From Serilophus lunatus (Eukaryota; Chordata; Aves; Passeriformes; Eurylaimidae), in assembly GCA_013399895.1 (NCBI GenBank), contig VXBA01001019.1, forward strand, positions 73,316-137,315: a stretch of 64,000 bases of DNA, read 5' to 3'. Below, piece after piece: positions 11,301 through 24,306 of the stretch. Position numbers and translations under genes: made by a program. Under the pieces are notes generated by a model. That model did not search any database and was not told the origin of the DNA. It saw only the letters and a program-made list of their open reading frames with translations. The stretch's first letter is position 1. Every line of letters starts with the position of its first letter.

Positions 11301-13447
11301 TTTTCTTATGAAGCCTCAACTCTTCCTTGCGATCTATTCAAATGCACAGGCATGTCTGTCCTAAGATTCATGCGGATCGATAGGGTTCAGAAGCAGGGCA
11401 CATTGCCCATTTGTACAACTCTCAGTACAGGACGGCAGCCTTCGTTTCAAATCAATGATTTCTGGGGGAGCTGCAGTTCATGCTGGATGTGCCTCTGCTG
11501 GAGGTTTCTTGACACTTGCTTAGGAGTTATTCGTCCCTGCCAAGCACCACTACGGCTGAAGTGAGGTTTTATACCCCATAGGCTTTATAAAATTGAGGGA
11601 GCTTAGTATATCACTGTACTTTGCTGTGGGGTGAGCAAATACGTCATGGTCATACTGAAGAGAGGACGATTTTTATCCCTCTCTAACCCTGGAGAGAACT
11701 TATGATAACTCACACCACCAGCTAACAGACAAACTCACTAGGAGGCATTTGCTTCTGCCCCACAGTTTGCAGTGTTCTGTGGCAGAGTAGCACAAGGTTA
11801 CTGCTGCAGAAGTCTGAGACAGATTTATCTTGCCCTAAATATTATCGATGTGGCCCAACAGTGAAAGTTGCCTTCACCTTGAATCTTCATGTTAATTAAA
11901 AAGCCACACCTTCAGTGCCTTATGCATCTGTATAAAATTTTGGTAGCACTTGTAAGAGCAGAGCTCTGGGATGTGTTTCAGCATTGCAGCCCGTTAGTCA
12001 AGCAGGCAAATCGCATAACTTTTACATTCCTTCTTTGTATCCAGCATCCAGGGAAAGGCATGTAGTATTACAGTAACAGCTAGTTGCTGGAGTCAATAAT
12101 TTGTTTAATTAATGCCCCTTTCCTTGTCAGTACCTTTAATCCCAAAAAACCCCCCAAACCAACTGAAACTTAAGACAAAGTAAGGGATCTCAGCAACTTT
12201 TTAAAAGGATCTTCTACCAAAACATGGACAAAGAGCAAATCACAGATCTATAGCCCATAGGCACAACACTGTTCAAAGAGATCAACACGACACCTTGTGC
12301 AATTCAGATCTTGTCATAGTTGCCTGCCAATTTTTTTTGCATGTTTACAAAATACATTTTGCTCTTGTGTAGACTGAATATGAAATTGTAAATTTCAACA
12401 CAGCTTGTCAGTGTTAGTTGCCAAAGGAACAACCTGTGCATTGCATAATCTGCTATTACTCTCAGCAACTGATATTTAGAATCACATATCAAAATCTAGT
12501 ACACAGAAAGAATTGAACTTGATGCTTTTACTCAATGTACAGGGATTTCTGTCACAGTGATTTTTTTTCAAAATAATTTGTACCTCCTTCCTCATCACAT
12601 AGCAAATGTGAAGACAATCTAAGTGCCTGGATTTTAAAAGACAAATAATAGCTACACAGTATAATTACAAAAGAATTATTGCTTGTAGCACTCTAAATCT
12701 GACTGCATATTTACAGGCATCTCATCAGGTTTGAATTTTTCAAGAAGCAGGGTCCTCACAATCTTGGACTGCACATTTTAAGGTAGGGATGTTATAGAGA
12801 GGCAAGAGAAAGTCAGGAAAGAGTAGAATATTATACAACATTTGCTAAAGACAATTTATAGGCACTATTTTTGTGTATATGTATATATATGCTATATTTG
12901 CTATGTAGTTTGATTGCATTGTTACATAGGTTGCATTGTTACAAGTGCAAGTGTTGATCTCTAAACTTATGCTGGTACTTGCCTTCACCAGAGACAATTC
13001 TTCGTTGTTTCAAATAGTAGCATACATTACAGTTTCCTTTTTCTTTATACTGACATACACTTTAGCATTCTTCTGAGACATTGAAAGGTAAAAGGATCTA
13101 GGACACTTGAGTTTTTTCATGTCTATTGAACTAGCTGCATTTGTTCAAGTCTGACATACTAAAACTGTTAATAAAAAGAGAGTTCTTGACTGGAATGACT
13201 TTTGTTCAAGTACAGAATAAGAAGCTGTTTGATAACCTTGCTTCTGTTTGGAACAAAAACTAAATCAAATCTTTACGATCAGATACCTTAAGATTTTTTT
13301 TTATTATTATTTGTGATGATTGAAGACTTCAAGAGGTTATTTTTCTACTTTTTTAAACAAATATTGTAGACATTTAAATGGGTAACTGAACTACAAGCTA
13401 AGTCTTTCGCTGTCATCACATCATGATGAATATTCAATTAGAAATTA
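8352..13447. other. AT-rich unique sequence, simple T/G tract
   Basis: No element or gene is recognised over about 5 kb. A T13 run followed directly by G9 occurs at 10986-11007. Short frames at 10583-10858, 11352-11564 and elsewhere have no family resemblance. Ancient degenerate repeats cannot be excluded by eye. Confidence 0.55.
10986..11007. repeat. T13-G9 junction
   Basis: A run of thirteen T is followed directly by nine G. Confidence 0.9.
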
Positions 13448-13780
13448 CAGAACCACAGAATATGATGAGTTGGAAGAGACCAACAAAAACTATTGAGTCT
13501 AAACCCTTATCCCTGCATAGAACCATCCCCAAGAGTTACACCATGAGCCCAAGAGTATTGTCCAGACACTTCTCAAACTCTGTCAGGCTTGGTGCTGTGA
13601 CCACTTCCCTGGGGAGCCTGTTCCAGTGCCTCTGGGTGAGGAACGTCTTTGTAATATCCAACCTAAACTTCCCCTGACTCAGCTTCAGGCCATTCCCTCA
13701 GGTCCTGTCACTTGTCACCACAGAGAAGCAATCAGTGCCTGATCTTCCTCTTCCTCTCATGAAGAACAAGAGCTTTTATT
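13448..13780 (-). mobile_element. CR1 LINE 3' end fragment
   Basis: The minus-strand CR1 3' end begins at 'cagaaccacagaatatgatgag' and 'ttggaagagacc'. It continues through the CR1 words ctgtcaggcttggtgctgtg, accacttccctggggagcctg, ccaacctaaacttcccctga and cacttgtcaccacagagaag. It is 5' truncated near 13780. The 84-codon plus-strand frame at 13423-13677 is its antisense shadow. The subfamily looks the same as the 6600-7160 copy because the tail and C-terminal words match. Confidence 0.9.
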
Positions 13781-16700
13781 CTTGTTCCTCTCTTCCTCAA
13801 TTACAGGAACAATTTATGACTCATCTAATGTTACCCTTATTCATTAGATGGCAACATTTCTTGACCTAGAAGACCTTAAGGCATCAAGTTAGAGTGTTGA
13901 ACATCAACATCAGTGCTGGATGTGATTTGAGACTCCTCTAAATATTTGACATAGGTTCCTTTTCCATTTTGGAGCACAATCAAATAGCTGTGGAAAATAT
14001 TTGAAATGGGATTGCTTCAACTACAAGGTGGCCTGTTGATTTAAACATGATGAAAAAACCCATGAACTATTTGTCACTGTGAATGTTTAAGGGACAAAAA
14101 GTAGAATTTAAAATAAATATATTTTTATAAAAGTAAAATAATTAGCACTAGAGTAAAACATTATTAAATATCATGTTGAGACTAGACCATTGTTTAAAAT
14201 TTTCACGTGGGTTGTATTTTTAAAAATGTTTACTCACTCTGGTATACACAATTTCCTTTCATTATCGGTATCTTGGTTTAGAACTAACAGTACAGGGATG
14301 TTTTTTGTCCAGACTTGTCAAATAAGAATTTTGTGTACTTTTCTAAATCTATCATTGGCTAAAATTATCTTTATCTACAAAAAGAATAGACTCAGTCATG
14401 GCTTCCTATGTGCACAGCTAACAAACAAGATAATGCATAAAGACCAACGAGAGAGATTATGATGAGAGAGATTATAATGAAGGCTACTGAGAAAGACAAG
14501 CCTCTCACAGGTTTCCAGGTATATGAGCCATTTTTAAAGCTGAGCTCCTGCCTGCCACCTTCAAATACTTGTTCCCAAATATTTAAAGTCTTTGGAGTAC
14601 TTGTTTACTTCTGCTGACATTTGTTTTATCTCCACTGGCTCACTCTTTTTCTTTTCTGATATTCAAAATAAACTCAGTGAAATACAAATCATTGTAACAA
14701 AGTTATGTAGGAAGCACAAAGAATTGACACTTCAATGCTTTGGGCACTATGTGCCATTTATTTCAGCAGTTTATGTTTAGTGCCAGAATAGTTTTGGGAA
14801 AAGGGAATACACAATACAATCCTGTTTGTAATAAATGTATCTGTAACAAAGAGATGAAATTGTATTTACACAAGCTCTCATATTTGTTACGGATTATTGT
14901 GTCTCTAAAAAAATGATGAACTGTTGAATAAAGCATGGCATGCAACTGTTCAAAATATTGTTGCTAATTAAAAACTGAAAACTTAGAGCTAAAAAAAAAT
15001 TACCTCCCTCTTTATTCCTCATTCTTCAGATATATTTAAAACCAAAACAAAAGCACTTGCAGATTTTTTTCAGGAGGATTTGCTTGATGAACTGTAGGTT
15101 TAGATAAATAGCAATGAATAGCAAGTTCTGCTGACACGAGACACTCAAGCAAACACCTTGACTGTAATAAGCAGATCCTCTCAACTCCACTGACATTAAT
15201 AGGAGTATGGAATTCTCCCTCCACACCTGTATATGACAATCCTCCCTTTTTTCCCATATTGTTTATGAGATAGACCTTGGTACTTTTCTGTCCTTTCCTT
15301 CACAATTAACAATTCATTTTTTGCAATGATCTATTCAAATGTCTAACTGCACATGGAGATTATATGTCTATTTTTAACTCAGCTACAAGAATAGTATCTG
15401 ATGGTGACTGGCAACTTTATTTTCTGAAATGAGTATGTAACTTTTAGAAGACAGTATGGTTTGTTTTTTTTTTTTAATTCTGAAAATACTTGAAGATGCA
15501 ACATGAAAGTACTTCTTAATATATAAATAACCAGTCAAAGCTTTAGGAAGGGTCCATTGGGCTGACACACACAATGAGGAACCACCGTTTCTAAGTTCAC
15601 TTTTCATTAAAAAACAAGCCAAACAATGAAGATTTGTTTTTATCAGACAAGCAATTTTTTTTTCCTTATTTTGATGAGTATTTTTGCTCTTTACTTGATA
15701 ACAAGTTTTGTGTTTAATTGTAAAACACAAAAAAAGCAAGCTAAAAGAGCAATTTAAATGCATCAAAGACTGCAGATATATAAGATCTTACCAATTTTCC
15801 TAAATATTTTGTAGCTTCCTTATAATTCTTGGGGTCTTTCAGTTTGTGACAGAATCTGCACCTGTCAGGCACACAATATTGTCAAGCTTCAATATTTTAT
15901 TTTGTTTTTTCACTCCCGCGGATATCCCTGTGTTTATTTGATGCATTGTTGGGAGTGTATGAAGAGATGCAGTTCCTATTTGTATTACAAAGTTTCGTTT
16001 AGGTACAGTTTGTGACTCTAATGATTGATAATCTCGAGGAATTGAAAATCATAAAAATCCAACCTAGCTACCTTGTAACTTCTACTATTTAAGGCACTTT
16101 CATGTGAAGAAAATTTTCTCTGGAAGGTTTTATATTGATCAGCCTCCAGTCATCCATTCAGTGAATCAAAATAAAAATGGGCTGTGACTGTAGAAAATTG
16201 TCCATGTTTGAAAAATACAAACAGGAGATTTTTTCTGTCCTTCCAGTCATGTAACTGTAATAGCCTAAAAGGAATTGCTACTACCTCCACAATAACGGCT
16301 TATTTTGATAAGCAAAAATTTTTTGGATGGTGTCCTTGGGAAGAAAAGGTGAATCAACTGACTCAATACTCCACTTAATATCTGTTCTGCTGTAGATGGG
16401 AGTCTTGTCAAGCTGAAAGTTGACTCCAGAAATCAGGACAGGGCATTTATTCCTCTGACTATATTAACAGACTATATTAATATCATAATAGACCTCTCTA
16501 ACTCCCCCAGCTTATCTGAAACCTGTTAAATGTCTGATGTTTCTTATGGTATCAGAAATTAAACATCCACATGTTGAAAGTCTGCTACATTTTTTTTTTC
16601 TTATTTAAAAATGTGGTTAAAACCCTCTGAAATTCTTCAGAAAAGGTACACTCAACAGTGAAAGAAACAAGAATCACTGAAAAAGTGCTTGAAGCATTGC

Positions 16701-19700
16701 TTTTAAAAAGATAGCACATAAATAGTAAACAGCAGGGACTAGAACAAACAGTCCCATAGTAACAGAGGAAATAATATAATGAGTTCCAGGAAGTAGAAAA
16801 CCCTAAAAAATATTTAGAATATAATAATATATAATATATAATATATAATAATGTAGATATACTAACTGGACACATATAACTTATACACTTCTATAGAACA
16901 GAAATATATTCAATCTTATGTCATACTTTTAATGGTTTTATTAAAAAATATAAAAATGTATTAAACTCAATACAAGTAAAAAATACAATTTTAAAGCACT
17001 TGACTCTACAAAAATATCCCACTTCATTTGATATTTCAGCAATTTAGAAATTTAGCTTAATTTCCTCTTTTGCTATGAAGAAAATATCTGATTTATTCTC
17101 TTCATGTCCTAGTAGTTCGGTCCAATCAGAATCTGTAATGAGCAATAAGGTATTCTATGTATATGTCTGGATATGTACATGTCTTCCTGTGTATATTCTG
17201 GACAAGTCTAGCAAAACTTTCTTTACAAAGAAAGTGTTAATTATTGAGAAGGATAAGTTTTCTACTTTCATTTTTAGCTTTCAGCCTTCATGTAATTTCG
17301 TGAAGTGTAGCCAGCCTGAACAGAAAAACTGCATTGTAAGTATTTTCCTTTGCTCTACTTAAGGTAACGTTGGGAAGCTTTGATTAAAAATGTTTTGCTC
17401 TCATGAATGCTTCTACCAAAAAAGAAAAAAAATAAAATTAGCTGTTAGAAATATTCTTTAAGCCCTTTCTTTACTTTCTTCATTCATACAATATGCTCAG
17501 AAGACTGACTATTCCTCATACGTATACTCCTCAAAATCATTTTTTCTCTATCTTCATGCTCCTTACGGCAGCACCACCCACTTAACATTTTGCCTTCCAG
17601 GTGATATTGCTGAATCTATTTTTTGTGTTTTCCTCTCCTCCTTCTACTCTGTGATGCTGTTCCAAAGTTCAGAAAGACCAGAGACCTAAACCGAGTCTCT
17701 GCAACTTGCTGGTGCCCCAACAGACCTAGTTTACATATTTGGGTAAATCTGGGACTATTTGGGAACTTGTGTAGTTGATATCCAGGTGAGCAATTTCTTC
17801 TTTTACTACTGTTCCACGTAGTGCCTACTAGTGTAGATTACTTTTTTGTGTCACATAGTGAGAAATAGCAAGTAGCAGCTCTGTGTAGAGGAGACACTAG
17901 AATGACCTCAGATCTGTAAACTATTTGTCAATGGCCCATTCCTTGTCACCAAGGGTGTGCAATTTTAGTGATAGCAAAGAGAATAGAGAAAATTATACAA
18001 TAGTAAATTTCTGTTTAGGAAAAAACCCCCAAATATATTTTGATTAGGTAATAAAAAATATTTGCCATGGTCTAAATTAAGACATAAGTATCATATTAAA
18101 AGCACTGTTTCATTTTCTATATTGTTTTTAATTGTACTTTAACCTCACCAAATTTAGAAGACCTGTAAGACATTTAGATTTCTCTGCAAAGTGTAGTTTA
18201 ATCATCTCCGATAGATCTTTGTTTAAATTCTTAAATAGAAGATAAAGGCTTTGTGTCCTGGTTTTATTTCTAATCTGAAAGTTTCAGCCTGCTGATTATA
18301 AGTAGTAATGCAGATAAAATATGTTTCATACCAAACTTTCCAGTCAAATGTAATGTGTCTTCAAGGAAACAGTGACACATTGTCCATTGAAATAATCTGC
18401 CAATCTTGTCCCACTCAATTACTAAAATATTCTTTTGATGTTTAAGTTCTTAATTAACACTATAGATTATATTTTATAGGTCACAATCTTTCAGTTACCA
18501 TATTTTTAACACAAAGAAGTAGCTCACTCAAATAAGATCATACATGTAAACACTTTCTCTGTTAGAGATTCCAGCTGTATTTTTTCTCCTTCATAGTTTG
18601 CTTCCAAAGCAAAGGCAACAAAAAGCCTTAGTTGTGGATTATTTTTTTCCTATGATGCAATCATTTTCTCCTAATGATCCAGTATATTATATTCACATAA
18701 ATACTTTGAAAGAAAAGTGTAATCAAAAGCAACCAGCTTCTGAACACTAAGGTTACAAAAAAGATTGTTACCAATTCAATGCAAATTTTTAAAACTCTTT
18801 ATTTCAGGAGCTTTACTTTCAGCATTCTTGAAAATATATAATGTGTTTGGTTCCCTATTTGAATGTCTTGTTTCTGCTTGTCTACTCCTTACATCCTTAG
18901 AGAAATACTACTGGCTAGATGAATAAATGGCTAAATAGAGCTTTGACTAGACATGACATAACCATCCTTATGGTTAAACTGCTATTATACATATTTTATG
19001 AACATACTATATTTGCTTTTTAAGTCCTAAGAAGAATTGTCAAAACTGGTTAATACAACTAGATGATATATGAAAAAGTTTTGGTTTCGCAGATGTCTAA
19101 CTGTTTCCATAAACTTCCTTGCTGTTGTCCTAAACTTTCACACTCAGGAAAGAAATAGTGTCTGAATAAGAAATGTGCTCCAAAACTGTTTTCTGTAATC
19201 TAAATTGAGGCTAACACACCTGACAGCCTCAAACAGATTTCAATCTCACAGGTCTCAGTCTCTCAGATTTTTTTAAAAACTATTATAAATCAAGAAACCT
19301 AGTTTCTTCAGATTCAAGATATTGTTAATATGCTAATTGTATTTATAATATTCCCAACCTTGTACTCATTCATCTTCTGTCCCTATAAATAAGTTACATG
19401 TGTGCTTTAGTAGAAACACAAATCCCAAGGTAAAACTCATGAAATATTGCTTTCAGATGGAGTTGATACACATTAATTTTAACTGATAATTTTGCAGGAG
19501 AAATGTTAACTTTATGTTAACTTACCCATGCACTTGCTATGAAAAATTAGAGAAGGATGCCTTTTAAAACTGCAGAAATCCATACATGTGACATTTGGTA
19601 ACAGCCTGCTGGCAGGAATTTTTTAAACAGTCAGCATTCTAATGGACTCACTTGGCTTAATCATATACTGTTTAATTGTTCCTTGATTTCATTATGCTTT

Positions 19701-22700
19701 ATATCAGTGAGACAGAATGTTAGCATATTGCTGCACCAAGTACATTCAAAGTATGATACCTATCAAATTAAGAAAAATATAATTATTTGAAGTAAGGAAG
19801 TTTGGTTATATGAAATTAAAATAGGTATAATGCGTATATATATGCGTATGAGTAATTTTCCCTGTGTTTTTTAAGAGATTAGGTTTCAAAAGACATTAAT
19901 ATGATGGATGGATTCCATGTTTCAAAAAGTAAGTTGAGAGAACAGAAAAAAGCATTTCTAATAGGTAAGAAAAAAGTGGACAATGTCCTCAGTGAAACAA
20001 GAAAGGACTCCATCTCTCTGCTTCCACATTATTATTTAGTAAATCTGTATTGATTTTGATTCTTCTATCTCTTCACTTATATTGTGTAAGAACCAAGTTT
20101 GAACCTTTGCTTCCTTAGTAATATTACTTGCTAAAAGTAATAATAAAAAAAATTATCAGTTTATAAAAATTTCTTTGAAAAAAATTTATAAAATTTAGTA
20201 TTTTCAGATTCTCCTCTTGCCTCTCTTCACTAATCCAGCTTGGGAATAGTTCAGGTGGCAAATCCTCATTTCTTTCCAGCTCTTTCTTAACAAAAAAATC
20301 TATGGGGTTATGTCAGCACGTAACTGAAGTGAAACAGCAGTAAATTAGACCCAGTGGAAATGGATGTGAAGACATCTGAGCTGAAGATCACAGGGAAAGG
20401 AACACTGAACAGTCATTGAATTCACCAAAGAAGGAACAAAATAAAAACTCCTAAGTCAGATCACACAACTGTGGGACTTCACTAATTGCTCGTAAGTATA
20501 CAAAGAAAGCACTTGAAAGGAACTTCTTTGTATCAAATATTCTCACAGTGGCTTATAAAGAAAATGGAGCAGAGGATCGCTGCCACTATGTCATGAATAT
20601 TGTCTTTCAAGATTCTAAGTTTGATCAGTTCTTTTTTTTCTCCCTGCTCTTCCCTGAAAATATTTTCCTCTTGCACTAAGTGATTTTCACTTGGATGAAA
20701 CTTTCTTATACAGACTTGATACTTATGAGGAAAAGGACATTTCATGTTGTGATGAGCTAAGAGCATGCATGTCTATTAATTTTAAGAGGTATTCATAGAA
20801 AACTGAATAAGCATATCTGGCAAGATGCCTTTCAGAAGGATGCTGCACCAAATTTCTCTTAAGTCACTGATATTAAAAAGAGAGAGGAAAAAAAAAAAGG
20901 GTATACTCATTCTCTTCTGTATTTCCCTGTGTGTTTTTCTTTCTGGCTGGTGAGCTCAAAGTCTCCCTAAGCTGTGTTGACTATGTCAACTAAATCTTAA
21001 TTGGCATTAATGGAACATCTAACAACTATGGCATATTTTGGTAATTACATTAGCCCTGTAAATTTAGTCTCTCAATAAATTGCATCAAAGATACTTACAG
21101 AGTTCTTGGCACTGACAAGAAAAGTGAAAGGTATTTAAAATCTCTTGATCCATAGATTTGATTTGTAACATATTGACAGATCAGATCTTAGCAAAATTCT
21201 CTCTGTTGATATCTACAGTACAGTAGACAAAGGCAGAAATTTGGGTTGAGGCCATGTCCCAGACCCAAAGACCAAGCATCAAAAGCCATAGCATCATGAA
21301 AAAAAGGGATCTTTATCATCCACTCCGGCAACTCAGTTGTAATCTAGCATCTAATTTGGATCAGCAAGGTTTTGTGGCTCTGAATGAGTCTTACTGAGAA
21401 TAGTATTGTTGAGATATGAAAAAGCAATTGAAAAAAAAAGTGATACAAGAAAAATAAGTAGCAGCTCAAGGCTACAATAAAAATGTTCTGACACAGAAAG
21501 TTCTAAAACACTAAGTTAAAAAAGCAACAAAACTGCAGAGAATCTGCAGGGACTGCAGTTTTGCATTATCACAGCACAGCCTCTTCTGAAAAGAAGCAGA
21601 GAGTGATCCTTCCCCATCTCACTGACAGCTCTCTAAACAGAGAATCCTCTTCTAGTGTCTTACCAGTAGTGTATTAATGCTTAGCCTAGCAGCTCGTTAG
21701 CCATAACTATCTTCTGTGTGTTGGCTAAGTGTTAGCGAGTAAGTTGCCAGCTGGGGTTAAACAATGATTATCCTTAAAACCCCACTGGTGTTACTGAAGA
21801 TTGTCATATAGTATTAGGAAGCAAGACAAATTCCCAGCAGAAACATTTGACAGTTTATGCAATTCTCCATTTTCCATCTCTGATGGAAAACCAACTGTAA
21901 TCCAGTGGGCAGCAAACTGCAGCATCATCTACATCTACTGTAGACTTTTGAAACCATGAAACAGATGTCACGGTAAAAGACTGAGTACTGCTGACATTCT
22001 CTCCAGAATAAACAAATCTGGAGGCTAGAACCTAATCACAAGAGATTGCAGCTCTTCACTGTTACATGTTAAATGAGAGTCCACAGTAACTGAATAACGC
22101 ATATGGTACCTACCTTCTCAAACTGAAATCTGTCCCATCACAGAATGATAATGACTGGGATATATAATTTCTGCCATTTGTTGGGGAAATCTTCGCTGCA
22201 GTAGATCTCTACAACCTTTAGAAGCTGCAAGTGATCCATAGAATGTTGGTGTTAGAGCATGATTCACATGATTTTTTTAAGCCATGAAGATTCAAGGGAT
22301 ATGAGCAGAACAAAAGCAAGATATGTGTGTATCAGTAAATGGAGGACTTTGGCCCTTTGACTGTAATATGACTATCTGTCAGGATAAAGCTTCACTTCAT
22401 TCAGCTATCCAGATTAACTAGCAGATTGTTCACTTATGTTACAGTGTTATGACAGTAGCAAGCTTTAAATAATCAAAACTGTAAGGCTCTCTCGCATGGT
22501 CCTCAGTAGGGCTCCATTATTCTGCTAGTATGACTCCTGTGAGGAAAACTCACATTTAGGAATGATGCTATGCACCCCTACAACCTTTATTGAAGATGGT
22601 GGCATGTTTGACCTACAGAGACACTGAGGTGACCTAAAAGATATAGACCAAGTGGACCCTGCTAGCACAGGGCCGCTTCTGGTGCAGGCTGCAAATCTCA

Positions 22701-22803
22701 CTGCTGGCTACTTTGTTTGCATCATTAAGCATCTCAACCTGCCCCTTATGAGGCAAACAGTGATTCTGTCCCAGTCATGTGCACTAGCAATACAGTATGA
22801 AAA
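13781..22803. other. About 9 kb of AT-rich unique sequence
   Basis: No transposon, RNA gene or convincing exon is recognised. An AT microsatellite built on taatata lies at about 16819-16851. Frames at 15383-15766 (minus), 16585-16875 (minus) and 17075-17362 (plus) are rich in residues coded by AT-rich codons and resemble no family. The stretch 17293-17343 has a good acceptor and a GTAAGT donor but is only 51 bp. Several passages between about 21500 and 22800 have somewhat higher GC and may be the older 5' part of the LINE relic that follows, but I cannot prove it. Confidence 0.5.
16819..16851. repeat. AT microsatellite, taatata-type
   Basis: About 33 bp built from the words ataatatat and taatata, inside otherwise AT-rich DNA. 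Confidence 0.85.
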
Positions 22804-23345
22804 TCTGTAGACGAATTCTGCCAGTCTGGCAGTATCCCCTCTCACTACTCTCATAATCATGAAGCCATGCAGAGGATAGCAGAAGATGGTGTAGCCTTAG
22901 AGAGATTAAATCAGCATATCTGGAATTAAAAGGGCATCAAACAAATTAAAAGGACTTTGAAAAAGTGTTAACATGTGGTTGTCACCATTCTTCTCTATGG
23001 TTGTAGCACTTGGACAAATGAACACTTTTCACACACATCAATCCTTCCAGCCAGTTCCATGTGAGTTTTCTGCCCTTAGTGATGTTAAAATGTATAGCAC
23101 AGTATGAACCGTACTAAGGCAGTGTTCCTCTGGGGCTGAGCTACACTGGTCCAAGCATCTAATGCTTGTCTCGGAAAAATGATTGCTTAGAGCAATTTTC
23201 CTATTTTAAAATGTGTGAACAGCTGAGAAGTTAGCCAATGAATTGTTAACCAGACATACTAAAAAGCAAATCTTCAGCAGTGTGGCATTAGTTCTACAAC
23301 ATGGGACATTGCAGCTAAAAGATGATCTGCTCTGCCAGTGAATAT
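22804..23345 (+). mobile_element. Ancient non-CR1 LINE relic (L2/RTE-like ORF2 C-terminus)
   Basis: A single plus-strand frame from 22804 to about 23029 reads VDEFCQSGS, then ALERLNQHIWN, a stop, KGIK, a second stop, and VVTILLYGCSTWT. These are the successive conserved words of L2/RTE-type ORF2 proteins downstream of the polymerase core. In the family they are the V-E-K-F-C-Y-L-G-S type block, the F-G-R-L..VW block, and T-L-L-Y-G-x-E-T-W. Other frames then give LHWSKHLM at 23141-23164, matching the L-R-W-x-G-H box, and CGISSTTWDIAAKR at 23281-23322, matching the final T-W-E..A..R box. The order, spacing and strand agree. It is far more decayed than the CR1 copies, with stops and at least two frameshifts. 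Confidence 0.62.
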
Positions 23346-24306
23346 GAGCTGATATCGTCAAAGCCAATGAGCAGATCAGACTTACATTGTGCAGCACAGA
23401 ACACAGCAAGGGAAGGCAGGAGACTACCTCTCATGCATGTAGCTATTTTGATGAAGGTATGAGCAGAATATTTCACCAAATTGTCCCTAAAAGGAGAATC
23501 ATCACATGATTAAATAGTGGAAGACTGGCAACAGCATTTTCTGCATTTCCCATTTAGATGAGTTTTGAAGGCCATGAAATTGAACATCTTTGTTTTCCTC
23601 TGAAGAGAACATGCAATTGATATATAAAATAATAAAATTGATCTAAATAAATAATACAATGAGATCTGTTTTTTTTCATTCAGTGAAAAGTACAATTGAA
23701 GATCTTGACTGGGGAGGTTGAGATCCTTTGGTCAAAAAAACTTGAAATATTTCAGTTTACCATACGGATTATTTTCAGGAAAGATGCAATCTACTCTGCT
23801 TTCAGCTTTGTAGAGAAGTGTAGTGTATGGTTGTTACAGCAATATTTTTTTAGTCATATTTCTCAGTTATTAACTTTTTTTAATGTTGCAGTTCAATATT
23901 TTGCCTAAAAACATATACAGAAAACTGATACATATTTAAAATTCCAGAAAGATTTTCTTAGAAGAGAAAACTATATGTGGATGATTTCAGCATCATATTT
24001 ATAATAACATTTGGATTTCCAAGTATTAGTCTATTACAGTTAATTTCCATTCTATGAAGGAATCAGTATAACCATTTTGTTAAGACAAAAAAAAAAATAA
24101 AAATTAAAAAAAATCAGATTTTCATCCACTGATGCCTGTTATTTCCTGGTCCATGAACACCAATATCCATTAAATAAGGTTCATACTCTATTATACTTAC
24201 CCTTTCCTTTTTCAGCCTGAATTTTAACTTTCTAATCTCTCAAGTAACAGAATGAATCCCTTGGGCAGCACATCGCACAAAAGGCTTGATTCAAGTCTAA
24301 TCCAAG
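23346..24306. other. AT-rich unique sequence
   Basis: The interval contains A-rich tracts near 24088-24112. I see no gene or recognisable repeat. Confidence 0.55.

Noticed and set aside
17075..17362. Plus-strand 95-codon frame containing two splice-flanked pieces
   Set aside because: AT-rich codon composition, no recognisable domain, and low information in each piece.
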